From: Saxidomus purpurata | Taxonomy: Eukaryota; Mollusca; Bivalvia; Venerida; Veneridae | NCBI GenBank assembly: GCA_022818135.1 | Contig: JAFMSR010000010.1 | Coordinates: forward strand, 13,218,824-13,282,823 | DNA length: 64,000 bases | Direction: 5' to 3' | Shown here: positions 34,501 to 46,264 of the stretch, one piece after another | Layout: each line of letters begins with the position of its first letter | Numbering within the stretch: the first letter of the stretch is position 1 | Position numbers and translations under genes: made by a program | Notes under the pieces: model-generated | Database searches by the model: none | The model's input: the letters and a program-made list of their open reading frames with translations, nothing else | Told to the model about the DNA's origin: nothing

Positions 34501-37500
34501 GTTTACAGTTCATTGTCTTCTACTTGTCATTTTATTGTTCATTTTTCAGTTCATTTTCTGCTATCTGTCATTTTGTATATCCAGTTTACAGTTCATTGTC
34601 TCCTACATGTCATTTTATTGTTAAGTTTACAGTTCATTGTCTGCTACCTGTCATTTCATTGTTCCAGTTTACAGTTCATTGTCTGCTACCTGTCATTTTG
34701 TATTTCCAATTTACAGTTCATTATCTCCTACATGTCATTTTATTGTTCAAGTTAACAGTTCATTGTCTGCTACCTGTCATTTTATTGTTCAAGTTAACAG
34801 TTCATTGTCTGCTACCTGTCATTTCATTGTTCCAGTTTACAGTTCATTGTCTGCTACCTGTCATTTTATTGTTCCAGTTTACCGTTCATTGTCTGCTACT
34901 TGTCATTTTATATTTCCAGTTAACAGTTTATTGTCTGCTACATGTGATTTTATTGTTCCAGTTTACCGTTCATTGTCTGCTACTTCTCATTTTGTGTTTC
35001 CAGTTTACAGTTCATTGTCTGCTACCTGTCATTTTGTATTTCCAGTTAACAGTTCATTGTCCGCTACCCGTCATTTCATTGTTCCAGTTTACAGTTCATT
35101 GTCTGCTACCTGTCATTTCATTGTTCCAGTTTACAGTTCATTGTCTGCTACTTGTCATTTCATTGTTCCAGTTTACAGTTCATTGTCTGCTACCTGTCAT
35201 TTCATTGTTCCAGTTTACAGTTCATTGTCTGCTACCTGTCATTTCATTGTTCCAGTTTACAGTTCATTGTCTGCTTCCTGTCATTTTATTTATCCAGTTT
35301 ATAGTTCATTGTCTGCTGTCATTTTATTGTTCCAGTTTACCGTTCATTGTCTGCTTCCTGTCATTTTTTATTGTTGCAGTTTACAGTTCATTGTCTGCTA
35401 CCTGTCATTTTATTGTTGCAGTTTACAGTTCATTGTCTGCTACCTGTCATTTTGTATTTCCAGTTAACAGTTCATTGTCTGCTATTTGTCATTTCAGTTT
35501 TCCAGTTTACAATTCATTGTCTGCTATTTGTCATTTCATTGTTCCAGTTTACAGTTCATTGTCTGCTTCCTGTCAATTCATTGATCCAGTTTATAGTTCA
35601 TTGTCTGCTAACTGTCAATTTATTGTTCCAGTTCATTGTCTCTTACCTGTCATTTTATTTTTCCAGTTAACAGTTCATTGTCTGCTACCTGTCATTTTGT
35701 ATTTCCAGTTTACAGTTCATTGTCTGCTACATGTCATTTTATTATTCCAGTTTATAGTTTAGTGTGTGCTACCTGTCATTTTATTGTTCCAGTTTACACT
35801 TCATTGTCTGCTTCCTGTCATTTTATTGTTGCAGTTTACAGTTCATTGTCTGCTTCCTGTCATTTTATTGTTCCAGTTTACAGTTCATTGTCTGCTACCT
35901 GTCATTTCATTGCCAGTTTACAGTTCATTGTCTGCTTCCTGTCATTTCATTGATCCAGTTTACAGTTCGTTGTCTGCTTCTTGTCATTTTATTGTTCATT
36001 TTTTAGTTCACTGTTTGCTACCTGTCATTTTGTATTTCTAGTTTACATTTCATTGTCTGCTACCTGTCATTTTATTGTTCCAGTGTACAGTTCATTGCAG
36101 TTTATAGTTCCTTGTCCTGCTTCCTGTCATTTCATTGTTCCAGTTTACAGTTCATTGTCTGCTACCTGTCATTTCATTGTTCCAGTTTACAGTTTATTGT
36201 TTGCTACCTTTCATTTTGTATTTCCAGTTAACAGTTCATTGTCTGCTACCTGTCATTTCATTGTTCCAGTTTACAGTTCATTTTTTGGTACCTGTCATTT
36301 TGTATTTCCAGTTAACAGTTCATTGTCTGCTACCTGTCATTTTATTTTTCCAGTTTACAGTTCATTGTCTGCTATTTGTCATTTCATTGTTCCAGTTTAC
36401 AGTTTATTGTCTGCTTCCTGTCAATTCATTGATCCAGTTTATAGTTCATTGTCTGCTAACTGTCATTTTATTGTTCCAGTTCATTGTCTGCTACCTGTCA
36501 GTTTATTTTTCCAGTTAACAGTTCATTGTCTGCTACCTGTCATTTTGTATTTCCAGTTTACAGTTCATTGTCTGCTACATGTCATTTTATTATTCCAGTT
36601 TACAGTTTAGTGTGTGCTACCTGTCATTTTATTGTTCCAGTTTACAGTTTATTGTTTGCTACCTTTCATTTTGTATTTCCAGTTTACAGTTCATTGTCTG
36701 CTTCCTGTCATTTCATTGTTCCAGTTTACAGTTCATTGTCTGCTACCTGTCATTTTATTGTTCCAGTTTACAGTTTATTGTTTGCTACCTTTCATTTTGT
36801 ATTTCCAGTTAACAGTTCATTGTCTGCTACCTGTCATTTCATTGTTCCAGTTTACAGTTCATTGTTTGGTACCTTTCATTTTGTATTTCCAGTTAACAGT
36901 TCATTGTCTGCTACCTGTCATTTTATTGTTCCAGTTTACTGTTCATTGTCTGCTACCTGTCATTTTATTGTTCCAGTTTACAGTTCATTGTCTTCTATCT
37001 GTCATTTTATTGTTCCAGTTTACTGTTCATTGTCTGCTACCTGTCATTTTATTGTTCCAGTTTAGTTTTTTTTCTGCTACCTGTCATTTCATTGTTCCAG
37101 TTTACAGTTCATTGTCTGTTACCTGTCATTTAATTGTTCCAGTTTACAGTTCATTGTCTTCTACCTGTCATTTTACTGTTCCAGTTTACAGTTCATTGTC
37201 TGCTACATGTGATTTTATTGTTCCAGTTTACAGTTCATTGTCTTCTACCTGTCATTTTATTGTTCCAGTTTACAGTTCATTGTCTTCTACCTGTCATTTT
37301 ACTGTTCCAGTTTACAGTTCATTGTCTGCTACATGTGATTTTATTGTTCCAGTTTACTGTTCATTGTCTGCTACATGTGATTTTATTGTTCCAGTTTACA
37401 GTTTATTGTCTGCTACCTGTCATTTTACTGTTCCAGTTTACAGTTCATTGTCTGCTACATGTGATTTTATTGTTCCAGTTTACAGTTCATTGTCTTCTAC

Positions 37501-39850
37501 CTGTCATTTTACTGTTCCAGTTTACAGTTCATTGTCTGCTACATGTGATTTTATTGTTCCAGTTTACTGTTCATTGTCTGCTACCTGTCATTTTACTGTT
37601 CCAGTTTACAGTTCATTGTCTGCTACATGTGATTTTATTGTTCCAGTTTACAGTTCATTGTCTTCTACCTGTCATTTTACTGTTCCAGTTTACAGTTCAT
37701 TGTCTGCTACATGTCATTTTACTGTTCCAGTTTACAGTTCATTGTCTGCTACATGTCATTTTACTGTTCCAGTTTACAGTTCATTGTCTGCTACATGTGA
37801 TTTTATTGTTCCAGTTTACTGTTCATTGTCTGCTACATGTGATTTTATTGTTCCAGTTTACAGTTCATTGTCTGCTACCTGTCATTTTATTGTTCCTGTT
37901 TACAGTTCGTCTGCTACCTGTCATTTTATTGTTCCAGTTTACAGTTCATTGTCTGCTACCTGTCATTTTATTGTTCCAGTTTACTGTTCATTGTCTGCTA
38001 CCTGTCATTTTATATTTCCAGTTAACAGTTCATTGTCTGCTACATGTGATTTTATTGTTCCAGTTTACCGTTCATTGTCTGCTACTTCTCATTTTGTATT
38101 TCCAGTTTACAGTTCATTGTCTGCTACCTCGCATTTCATTGTTCCAGTTTACAGTTCATTGTCTGCTACCTGTCATTTCATTGTTCCAGTTTACAGTTCA
38201 TTGTCTGCTACCTGTCATTTCATTGTTCCAGTTTACAGTTCATTGTCTGCTACTTGTCATTTCATTGTTCCAGTTTACAGTTCATTGTTTGCTCCCTGTC
38301 ATTTCATTGTTCCAGTTTACAGTTCATTGTCTGCTTCCTGTCATTTTATTGATCCAGTTTATAGTTCATTGTCTGCTGTCATTTTATTGTTCCAGTTTAC
38401 AGTTCATTGTCTGCTACCCGTCATTTTATTGTTCATTTTTCAGTTCATTGTCTGCTATCTGTCATTTTGTATTTCCAGTTAACAGTTCATTGTGTGCTAT
38501 TTGTCATTTCAGTTTTCCAGTTTACAATTCATTGTCTGCTTCCTGTCAGTTCATTGATCCAGTTTATAGTTCATTGTCTGCTAACTGTCATTTTATTGTT
38601 TCAGTTCATTGTCTGCTACCTGTCATTTTATTTTTCCAGTTAACAGTTCATTGTCTGCTACCTGTCATTTTATTTTTTCAGTTTACAGTTCATTGTCTGC
38701 TACATGTCATTTTATTATTCCAGTTTATAGTTTAGTGTGTGCTACCTGTCATTTTATTGTTCCAGTTTACAGTTCATTGTCTGCTTCCTGTCATTTCATT
38801 GTTCCAGTTTACAGTTCATTGTCTGCTTCCTGTCATTTCATTGATCCAGTTTACAGTTCGTTGTCTGCTTCTTGTCATTTTATTGTTCATTTTTTAGTTC
38901 ACTGTCTGCTACCTGTCATTTTGTATTTCTAGTTTACATTTCATTGTCTGCTACCTGTCATTTTATTGTTCCAGTGTACGGTTCATTGCAGTTTATAGTT
39001 CCTTGTCCTGCTTCCTGTCATTTCATTGTTCCAGTTTACAGTTCATTGTCTGCTACCTGTCATTTCATTGTTCCAGTTTACAGTTCATTTTTTGGTACCT
39101 TTCATTTTGTATTTCCAGTTAACAGTTCATTGTCTGCTACCTGTCATTTTATTTTTCCAGTTTACATTTCATTGTCTGCTATTTGTCATTTCATTGTTCC
39201 AGTTTACAGTTCATTGTCTGCTTCCTGTCAATTCATTGATCCAGTTTATAGTTCATTGTCTGCTAACTGTCATTTTATTGTTCCAGTTCATTGTCTGCTA
39301 CCTGTCATTTTATTTTTCCAGTTAACAGTTCATTGTCTGCCACCTGTCATTTTGTATTTCCAGTTTACAGTTCATTGTCTGCTACATGTCATTTTATTAT
39401 TCCAGTTTACAGTTTAGTGTGTGCTACCTGTCATTTTATTGTTCCAGTTTACAGTTCATTGTCTGCTTCCTGTCATTTTATTGTTCCAGTTTACAGTTCA
39501 TTGTCTGCTACCTGTCATTTCATTGTTCCAGTTTACAGTTCATTGTCTGCTACCTGTCATTTTATTGTTCCAGTTTACAGTTTATTGTCTGCTACATGTT
39601 GTACCTGTCATTTTGTTGTTTCAGTTTACAGTTCATTGTCTGCTTCCTGTCAGTTTGTTGTTCCAGTTAACAGTTCATTGTCTGATTCTTGTCATTCAGT
39701 TGTTCCAGTTGACAGTTCCTTGAATGATACCTGTCATTTTTTTGTTGTCTGATTCTTGTCATTTATTGTTCCAGTTAACAGTTCATTGTTTTTTGTTCCA
39801 GTTAATAGTTCATTGTATGATATGTCATATTTTGTTCCAGTTTACTAAAT
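31569..39850 (+). repeat. 8.3-kb minisatellite, 42-bp unit, roughly 195 copies
   Basis: The unit begins CAGTTTACAGTTCATTGTCT, continues GCTACCTGTCATTTTATTGT and closes TC. Variants such as CAGTTAACAG, TGTATTTC and TTCATTTTTCAG recur in patterns. 42 is divisible by 3 and the plus-strand consensus contains no TAA, TAG or TGA in any register, so all three forward frames stay open for hundreds of codons (up to 622). These frames overlap one another, swap at indels, and encode only Phe/Leu/Ile/Ser/Cys-rich repeats. I read the block as non-coding. Near 32.05-32.82 kb the units form a 210-bp (5-unit) higher-order repeat; larger duplicated blocks lie about 710 bp and 2.9 kb apart. Confidence 0.93.
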
Positions 39851-40296
39851 AAAAGCCTTTTAACATTTTTAGAGAAATTATGTTATCTATTTAGCAAATA
39901 ATCAGAAGTATTATTTGTACTTTTATTGACTCTGAATTAATTTAGACTTTAAGTGCCAATGATAATGTTAAATGTTCAAATTAGTTAATAACATGTCAAC
40001 TAAGGACAAATTATTTATGTAAGTTAACAACAGTATTTCAGACTTCTTTATTAATCACACTTGAGCTCATCAAGGGGAAAACTTGTCACCAGTTCTATTT
40101 TGACTCAAATTGTTTTATATCTACTTCTAAGGTCGCTCTCGTTTTAGTTTGAAACTGGTTTCCAAAACCTAATGAATTTGTTTTCTGAAACAAACCTGGT
40201 TTTGTTATTTGTTTCAACACGCACCTTAACGGGTCTTAGAAACTATGAAACCACATGGATTGTGGATTGGTCTATCTGAGAACCAGTACAGTTAAA
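39851..40296 (+). promoter_or_regulatory. Possible promoter-proximal region of gene 3
   Basis: Sequence between the minisatellite and the first ATG of gene 3. No TATA box or initiator stands out. The only hint is a local rise in G+C starting at about 40290. Confidence 0.2.
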
Positions 40297-40377
40297 ATGG
40301 CGGGAGCAGGAGGAGCTTGCTCGGGAGTTAGAGGCTTTTGTTACAGTTTGACATTCCAGACGTTTAATAAAGGATGA
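40297..40377 (+). CDS. Upstream open frame (26 residues) at gene 3
   Basis: Starts in a fair context (taaaATGG) and reads MAGAGGACSGVRGFCYSLTF with a stop TGA at 40375-40377 that overlaps the ATG at 40374 (ATGA). It is GC-richer than its surroundings. It could be a translated upstream frame controlling reinitiation. Alternatively it could be the true N-terminus if a weaker donor (GTTAGA after codon 10) is used; that donor is also in the phase needed by the exon at 41041. Confidence 0.3.
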   Translation: MAGAGGACSGVRGFCYSLTFQTFNKG

Positions 40378-40394
40378 GAAACATATTTACTGAG
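40374..40394 (+). CDS. Gene 3, first coding exon (proposed)
   Basis: ATG at 40374 followed by six codons (MRNIFTE) up to a good donor, GAG|GTAAAT. Stops lie immediately upstream in the same frame, so translation in this frame would begin here. The exon ends on a codon boundary, which suits the exon at 41041. Being so short, it rests on the donor and on the phase agreement of all later exons. A family A element occupies the following intron. The gene is not recognised; the whole model would encode about 145 residues. Confidence 0.35.
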
Positions 40395-40425
40395 GTAAAT
40401 TGTAGAAAAGAGCTTTTGTTTTATT

Positions 40426-40760
40426 AGCTCACCTGGCAGGGATGTTTCTTGCTCAAAGTGCTATCATAGTTCAAATGAGTCCATTCCATGCCAAAATCCA
40501 ATTGCCATGGAAAAGTTTTTTAGGTTTAAGAAAATAGGTTTATTTTGGAAAAACTTCTCTGAAACCAAAAGACATGTAGCTTAGATATTTTGCAAATTTC
40601 AATGCCTAGTTTACCTCTACCAAAATTGTTCAAATCCTGACCCCAAGATCAAAATTGACCCTTTCTGCTATTGGTAATCTTGTATAATAGTCAATGGCAG
40701 CCGGGTGAGCGATATTACATTATATATAATATATTTAAGGGCCAACTCGGCCCTTTTGTT
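40426..40760 (+). mobile_element. HINE-like element, family A, short copy
   Basis: AGCTCACCTGGCAGGGATGT start; one body unit; end GCCGGGTGAGCGATATTACA, then an inserted AT palindrome, then GGGCCAACTCGGCCCTTTTGTT. The stem-loop is kept as GGGCC..GGCCC. Confidence 0.75.
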
Positions 40761-41040
40761 TTTAAATATTGAAGCAGACCATGTTTTAATTGCACACTAT
40801 AGGTGAATCTTGAAGGGACTGAGTAATTTCATTCATGAAAATCTTCACCCCATTATGATGTCATTAGTAAGGATACTGTCGTTACTTTTTTGATGCTTAG
40901 TAGTTTACAGCAGATTTGATTGAAGAACTGTTAATTCTTTAAAATATTTTTTTTTTTTTTTTTTAGCTAAGTAACTTGCTTAAGTAAGTTCACTGGTAGT
41001 CAGGTTAGCGATAAAGGCCAATATGAAGAAAGAATTACAG

Positions 41041-41129
41041 GCCATCAGTATTGATCATGCATCATGTATGGATATTATACAGCAAATAAGTCACAGCCAA
41101 GAACAAAATATTTCTTGTTTTATTGAAAG
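41041..41129 (+). CDS. Gene 3, exon 2
   Basis: Twenty-nine codons plus two bases: AISIDHASCMDIIQQISHSQ then EQNISCFIE, with a good donor GTAAAT at 41130. The acceptor is either CAG at 41040 or AAG at 41028 (adding KELQ); both give the same phase. The upstream pyrimidine tract is distant (T17 near 40960), which weakens the acceptor. The sequence just upstream (GTAGTCAGGTTAGCGATAAA) resembles a decayed family A 3' end, so the exon may abut an old insertion. It joins in phase to the next exon through a split Arg codon. Confidence 0.5.
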
Positions 41130-41582
41130 GTAAATATAAATGTTATATTGTAAATTTAAGCGTTCAAGTATGTGTATATCAAGGCAACCAGCTTTGATTC
41201 TATTTAAGTTACACTACAGGCAAATGATTTTAAAATTCTGGATGGATTCCTGATTCAGGGTGTAACATTTCAACAAAATGTGGTTCATTGCTGTGCATGT
41301 AATTTCTGTTGAATTTGATAAAAAAACAAAATATTTGCGTCAAGCATGTCAGGTTTTGGAAATCTTTTAACAAGGTTGTGCGTGTTCCATAACAATAATC
41401 AGAAGGTCTGTTCATGGGCATGTATATCTTTTTATTATATACTTCATATTACTTGAGCATGATTTGGTGCTGAGCATGAGATTGTGCTCAAGAAACTTTT
41501 ATAAGCACGGGGCCAGGATATGTTACTTGAGTGTCCAGGAATAAACATTGAATTGTTACTGTGATTTTTTTTTCCACAATAG

Positions 41583-41743
41583 GTTTGTCCAGACTATAGT
41601 TGGAAGCAGGATCAGCTTGAGAAAAGAGAAAACCCCATGGAACATAAGTCTTGAGACAGAAAACCTGAAGCAGCTGGAGGAAAGAGGGAACACCCTGGAG
41701 CCTGAAAGTCAGAATACAGAAGAGGAGATTGAGGGCAACGAAG
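41583..41743 (+). CDS. Gene 3, exon 3, charged, probably helical
   Basis: The best exon of this gene: T-rich acceptor (gattttttttttccacaatag), 53 codons, and a near-consensus donor GTGAGT at 41744. In phase with exon 2 it reads FVQTIVGSRISLRKEKTPWN, then ISLETENLKQLEERGNTLEP, then an acidic tail ESQNTEEEIEGNE. The other two frames contain stops. It could be part of a small regulatory or adaptor protein with an amphipathic helix followed by an acidic linker, but I know no family with this pattern. Confidence 0.58.
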
Positions 41744-42082
41744 GTGAGTAAGTTTGAAATGATCCTGGCCAGCATGGTAATGCAACAGAGAGTTGTTCCC
41801 CTTGAAATGTTTAAAATGAATATCATCTAGGGGTAATTCACATTAGTCAGTAAAACTGGTAGGCAAAGATTTCATAAATAAGCTCAGAAATTTCTACTCA
41901 ATGCTTTATGCAGTTTTGTAATAGAATATCTTAAATGTGATTTATCAACCAAATCTGGTTAAACCAAACAGGTTATCTCGTGTTCGATAATTAATAGTAA
42001 GGTTTTCGTTTTCATACACAGTATTTTTAAAAAGAACCAGACATTTTAATAACTCCTGTTTTGCAGTTATGGGCTGGGTTTT

Positions 42083-43308
42083 TTATGCCCCCGAAGGGTG
42101 GCATATTAAAATCGCACCGTCCGTCCGTCCGTGCTTACATTAGGATACTTAGGTGGCTAAAGGAACATAGCTAACAGTAAATACTCTTTGATGTCATTCA
42201 TTCCGTAAGCTCTTAGGTGGCTATGTTTTCTCTTACGTGGCTAAAATAACAATGGAGAGAACAATAGAGTAGCCACTTAAGTATCCATATGTTAGAACGT
42301 CCATCTGTGCGTCCCCACTTACAATCGTGTCCGGACTGTAACTCTGTCATGCATTGAAGGATTTTAAAATAACTTGGCACACATGTCTAGCACATCAAGA
42401 CGACGTGTCGCGTGCAAGACCCACATCTCTTCCTCAAAGGTCAAGGTCACACTTGGAGTATGAAGGTTATGGATTTCTCTATATATGCACACATTCGTGT
42501 ACGGACTGTAACTTTCTCATGCATTTAAGGATTTTAAAATAACTTGGCACAAATGTCTAGCACTTCAAGACGATGTGTCGCGTGCAATACCCACGTCCCT
42601 AGCTCTAAGGTCAAGGTCATACTTAGAGTTTGAAGGTAATGGATTCCTCTATATATGCATATATACACACATTCGTGTCCGGACTGTAACTCTGTCATGC
42701 ATGGAAGGATTTTAAAATAACTTGGCACAAATGTCTAGCACATCAAGATGACGTGTCGCGTGCAAGACCCACGTCCCTAGCTCAAAGGTCAAGGTCACAC
42801 TTAGGGTTTGAAGGTAATGGATTCCTCTATATATGCATATATGCACACATTCGTGTCCGGACTGTAACTTTGTCATGCATTAAAGGATTTTAAAACAATT
42901 TGGCACAAATGTCTAGCACATCAAGATGATGTGTCGCGTGCAAGACCCACATCCCTACCTCAAAGGTCAAGGTCACACTTAGAGTTTATAGGTAATGGAA
43001 TCCTGTATATATGCATACATTTATGTCAGGACTATAACTTTATCATGCTTTGAAGGATTTTAAAATAACTTGGCACAAATGTCTAGCACATCAAGCAGAT
43101 GTGTCGCGTGCAAGACCCAAGTCCCTACCTCAAAGGTCAAGGTCACACTTAGTGTTTAAAGTAATGGAAAACTGTATGCATCGTTACTCTGTCATGCATG
43201 GAAGGATTTTAAAATTACATAGCACATTTATTGAGCACATGGAGAGGACACTGACTGTGAGGCACCTCTTTCGGGGGCATTCATCACTTGTGAGGGACAG
43301 CTCTTGTT
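42083..43308 (+). mobile_element. HINE-like non-autonomous element, family B, longer copy
   Basis: Starts TTATGCCCCCGAAGGGTGGC, carries CCGTCCGTCCGTGC, a MITE (42143-42286) and five units of about 170-178 bp (TTTTAAAATAACTTGGCACA, TGTCGCGTGCAAGACCCA, CTCAAAGGTCAAGGTCACAC), and ends TTTCGGGGGCATTCATCACT..GGGACAGCTCTTGTT. It lies in an intron of gene 3. Predicted open frames here (for example 42354, 43050) are repeat shadows. Confidence 0.8.
42143..42286. mobile_element. 144-bp MITE (GGATACTTAGGTGGCTA ends)
   Basis: Terminal inverted repeats matching at 16 of 17 positions: GGATACTTAGGTGGCTA and TAGCCACTTAAGTATCC. Another copy is at 47079-47223. Confidence 0.75.
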
Positions 43309-43517
43309 TTATCTCGGGCTGTAACTGTTAAGAAAAGTCCTTATTCTCTTTTACAAGACTTCTTCAGAAACAGCTTAGGGACTCTCTACTTTCAAAATTT
43401 TGGTGATCATTTTTGTAACATCATATAAAATGTAATCCAACTAGATACATATTTATTTTAGCATTCAGTTAAGTTGTATTTTCTTGAATAAAACGTATTG
43501 ATGTTTTTATTATGTAG

Positions 43518-43557
43518 GGTTAAAAGTGATGAGGGGCCCTAATGGTAAACATCCAAG
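43518..43557 (+). CDS. Gene 3, exon 4 (micro-exon)
   Basis: Forty bases between acceptor ttttattatgtag and donor AAG|GTGATG. In the phase set by exon 3 it reads LKVMRGPNGKHP with split codons at both ends, and its end phase (two bases) is exactly what exon 5 needs. An alternative in the same place (acceptor at 43533, donor GTAAGT after GDEIDDAWSDRKAGK) has a better donor, but its end phase does not fit exon 5. The choice is therefore uncertain. Confidence 0.38.
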
Positions 43558-43643
43558 GTGATGAAATTGACGATGCCTGGAGTGACAGAAAGGCAGGCAA
43601 AAGTAAGTAAATTGAAGCAAAGTTATTTATGATCACTTATCTT

Positions 43644-44098
43644 TAGATTACCTGGCTATTAGGATCTCCCAGCATCTGGCTTACGTCATACGTCCTCACT
43701 TTTTCTAAAACATTTCCGCTGAAATCACTGGGCCAATGTTGATGAAACTTGGCAGATGTAGTAACATCAAAGTGCTACCAAAGTTGTTCAAATTATTCCA
43801 TTCCATGCGGAACTATGGTTGCCATGGAAGGAAAAACTTTAAAAATCTTCTTATAAAAAACTGGAAGGCCCAGGGCTTAGGGAAAACTTTAAAAAAAGCT
43901 TTTTCTCTGAAACTACAAGATGTAATGCTTAGGTATTAAGCATGTAGCAATGCCTAGTGGACCTTTACCAAGATTATTCAAATTATGAGCCATGGGTCAA
44001 AATTGACCCTGCCCAGGGGTCACTTAATTTTACATAGTCTTATATATGAAAAACTTTAAGACAGGTGAGCTATATAGGGCCATGTTGGCCCTGTTGTA
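43644..44098 (+). mobile_element. HINE-like element, family A, diverged copy
   Basis: Starts near AGATTACCTGGCTATTAGGA and ends ACAGGTGAGCTATATAGGGC with stem-loop GGGCCATGTTGGCCC and TGTTGT. The body has one to two units. Confidence 0.65.
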
Positions 44099-44697
44099 AT
44101 ATTTCAGTTATGATAACATAGCACAAAAAATTTTAGTTTTCTGCTGTGTAAACAGATCGGTTTCACTTGGTTCGAACCAGGAAATTAAACTAAGATAACA
44201 TATAACTTTATTACCACTAGATACCTTAATCTGTTTTTAGCTCATCTGTGTTCATAGAGAGCTATAATGATTGCCTAGTGTCTGGCTGTGCACTCTGCAC
44301 AACAATTCTTGTTCAGTCAAAATGTTCTGTTGTCAAAGTTCCATTACTTGTGAAGGACCCAGTTTTCTATGTCCTAACATGATAACATCACATTTTCTAA
44401 TGTCTTCCAAATATGTCAGAGCATAAGCTTCTTGTCCCATATGAATATATCCAGTAGTTGTGCAGATTTCAGAATATTGAACCTTTTTGATCGAATCTCG
44501 TGGCAAAACTCGTATTCAAAGGGTCTATTAGATGGGCCACCTCCATATGACCTGTGTTGTATATCCATTCCATTATTTGATTACATCCTTATATTTTGAT
44601 TTCAATCTTCAAAACTCTTCCACTGACTTGAGTACATGTATTTACTTTATATGTGTTGACTGTTTTCTTAAAGCTGAATTTTAAAATGACATTCCAG
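44099..44697. other. Gene 3 intron sequence with a partial repeat
   Basis: At 44237 'ttagctcatctgtgttcata' resembles the start of another AGCTCA-type element, but no matching end is visible. Otherwise nothing recognised. Confidence 0.35.
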
Positions 44698-44786
44698 AAC
44701 CTTGAACTTCCCCGCTGTTACTGGAAGTTCACCAGCTGGAGCAGCAAATGTTAACATAGATGGAGATTTGGATTCTTCCTGTAACG
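44698..44786 (+). CDS. Gene 3, exon 5
   Basis: One base completes an Arg codon, then 29 codons: TLNFPAVTGSSPAGAANVNI followed by DGDLDSSCN, with one base over. The acceptor is gacattccag and the donor GTATTA at 44787. Both other frames contain stops. The Ala/Gly/Ser-rich, acidic composition suggests a flexible C-terminal region. Phase agrees with exon 4 and with the final exon. Confidence 0.48.
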
Positions 44787-45504
44787 GTATTAAAATCATT
44801 TAACAAGAGCATTAAAATTCACAAAACAAAGAATGTCAACTAAAACACTTTCTGAATGTAAGTACAGCTAAACTTTCGAAACACTAGTATCCAAAGTCCA
44901 TGTCTTAAGAAGCTGACTTGGAATCACTTGCTGTCACTACTGAAAGTTTGAAACCTTGCTGAGGTGCAGGATTCTTTCATGTTAGGCATCCATCCAGCTG
45001 GCTTATGGAAGGTTGTTGGTTCTACCAAGGTGCTGTCCCTTGCCATTGTTACTTCATATTGTTTCTTTATAACTTTACCTAACTCTTTAATTGTTATACG
45101 CCCGTTTGAAAAACTGGATGTAGCATGTTTTCACCCTTTATGGGAAGGCGGGGAGAGGGACGACATTGGTGTTCACTCAATAATTTGGTTTTTCTTAAAC
45201 AAAATGTGTATCTCTATAGTATCTAGGACAAAGTTGATAACCAGCTAGTTTGGACTAGTGTATTATCAATTATTATCATTATAATTCTTAAATCAATCAA
45301 ATTTCTGGAATTGAAATTCACACTTTATAACTAGTTATTTTTCTAAGATTTCAACCAAACTTGTACAAAAGATGTATTGCTGTAACTGTAAAATCTAGGT
45401 CAAGATTGATTACCAGCCAGTATGACTAGCATCTCTACCAGTTATGGTCCATAAATAACGTAATTTGAAACAATGGGCATGAATTGCTTTATTCTGGCCC
45501 TACG
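44787..45504. other. Gene 3 intron sequence
   Basis: AT-rich; a predicted 94-codon frame at 44964 has no supporting splice sites and is probably chance. Confidence 0.35.
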
Positions 45505-46205
45505 TTTATTCAGCTCACTCTGGCCCTTTACATTAGGATCACTCGCAGTCTGGCGTGTGTCCATTAACATTTTCCTTCCAACAACATCTCCTCTGAACTC
45601 TGAAACCACTTGGCCAATGATGATGAAATTTGATAGGAATGTTGCTTGCATGAAACCCTTTCATAATCATTCAAATCTTGTCTTCTGAAACCACAAGGCC
45701 TAGAGCTTAGATATTTAGCATGTGGCATGACCTATTGGACCTATACCAAGATCTTTCAAATTATGATCCCCAGCTCAAAATTGACCCCACCTGGGGGTCA
45801 CTTGTTTTTACATAGGCTTATGTAGGAAAAACTAATACAATTGTCTTCAAAGAAACAGCAAAGCCTAGAGCTGTGGCATAACCTAGTGGACCTCTAACAA
45901 GATCTTTCAGATTATGAACCCCAGGTCAAAATTGACCCCGCCAGGTGGTCACTTGTTTTTATATAGGCATATATAGGCATAAAAATCTTCTCTGACACCA
46001 CAAGGCCTAGAGCTTAGATATATGGCATGTAGCATTGTCTAGTGGACCTCTAACAAGATTGTTCAAAGTATGACCCCCCTTCAAAATTGACCCGCACCAG
46101 GTGGTCACTTGTTTTTATATAGGCATATATAGAAAAATCTTCTCTGACACCACAAGGCTTAGATATTTAGCATGTGGCATTGCCTAGTGGACCTCTACTC
46201 CAGAC
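45505..46205 (+). mobile_element. Family A element, 3' truncated
   Basis: Starts CAGCTCACTCTGGCCCTTTA with ATTAGGATCACTCGCAGTCT and has four body units, but the CTCTTGTT end is absent. Confidence 0.65.
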
Positions 46206-46264
46206 TCAAACAAATATAATACAAGATGTAATGTATGTAATAAATTTTGTATTGTATTTGACAG

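Noticed and set aside
31466..39752. Many long overlapping open frames (up to 622 codons) of VYSSLSATCHFIVP-like repeats
   Set aside because: They are the three forward registers of one 42-bp stop-free minisatellite, overlap each other, and swap frame at indels; no start context or splice signal singles one out.
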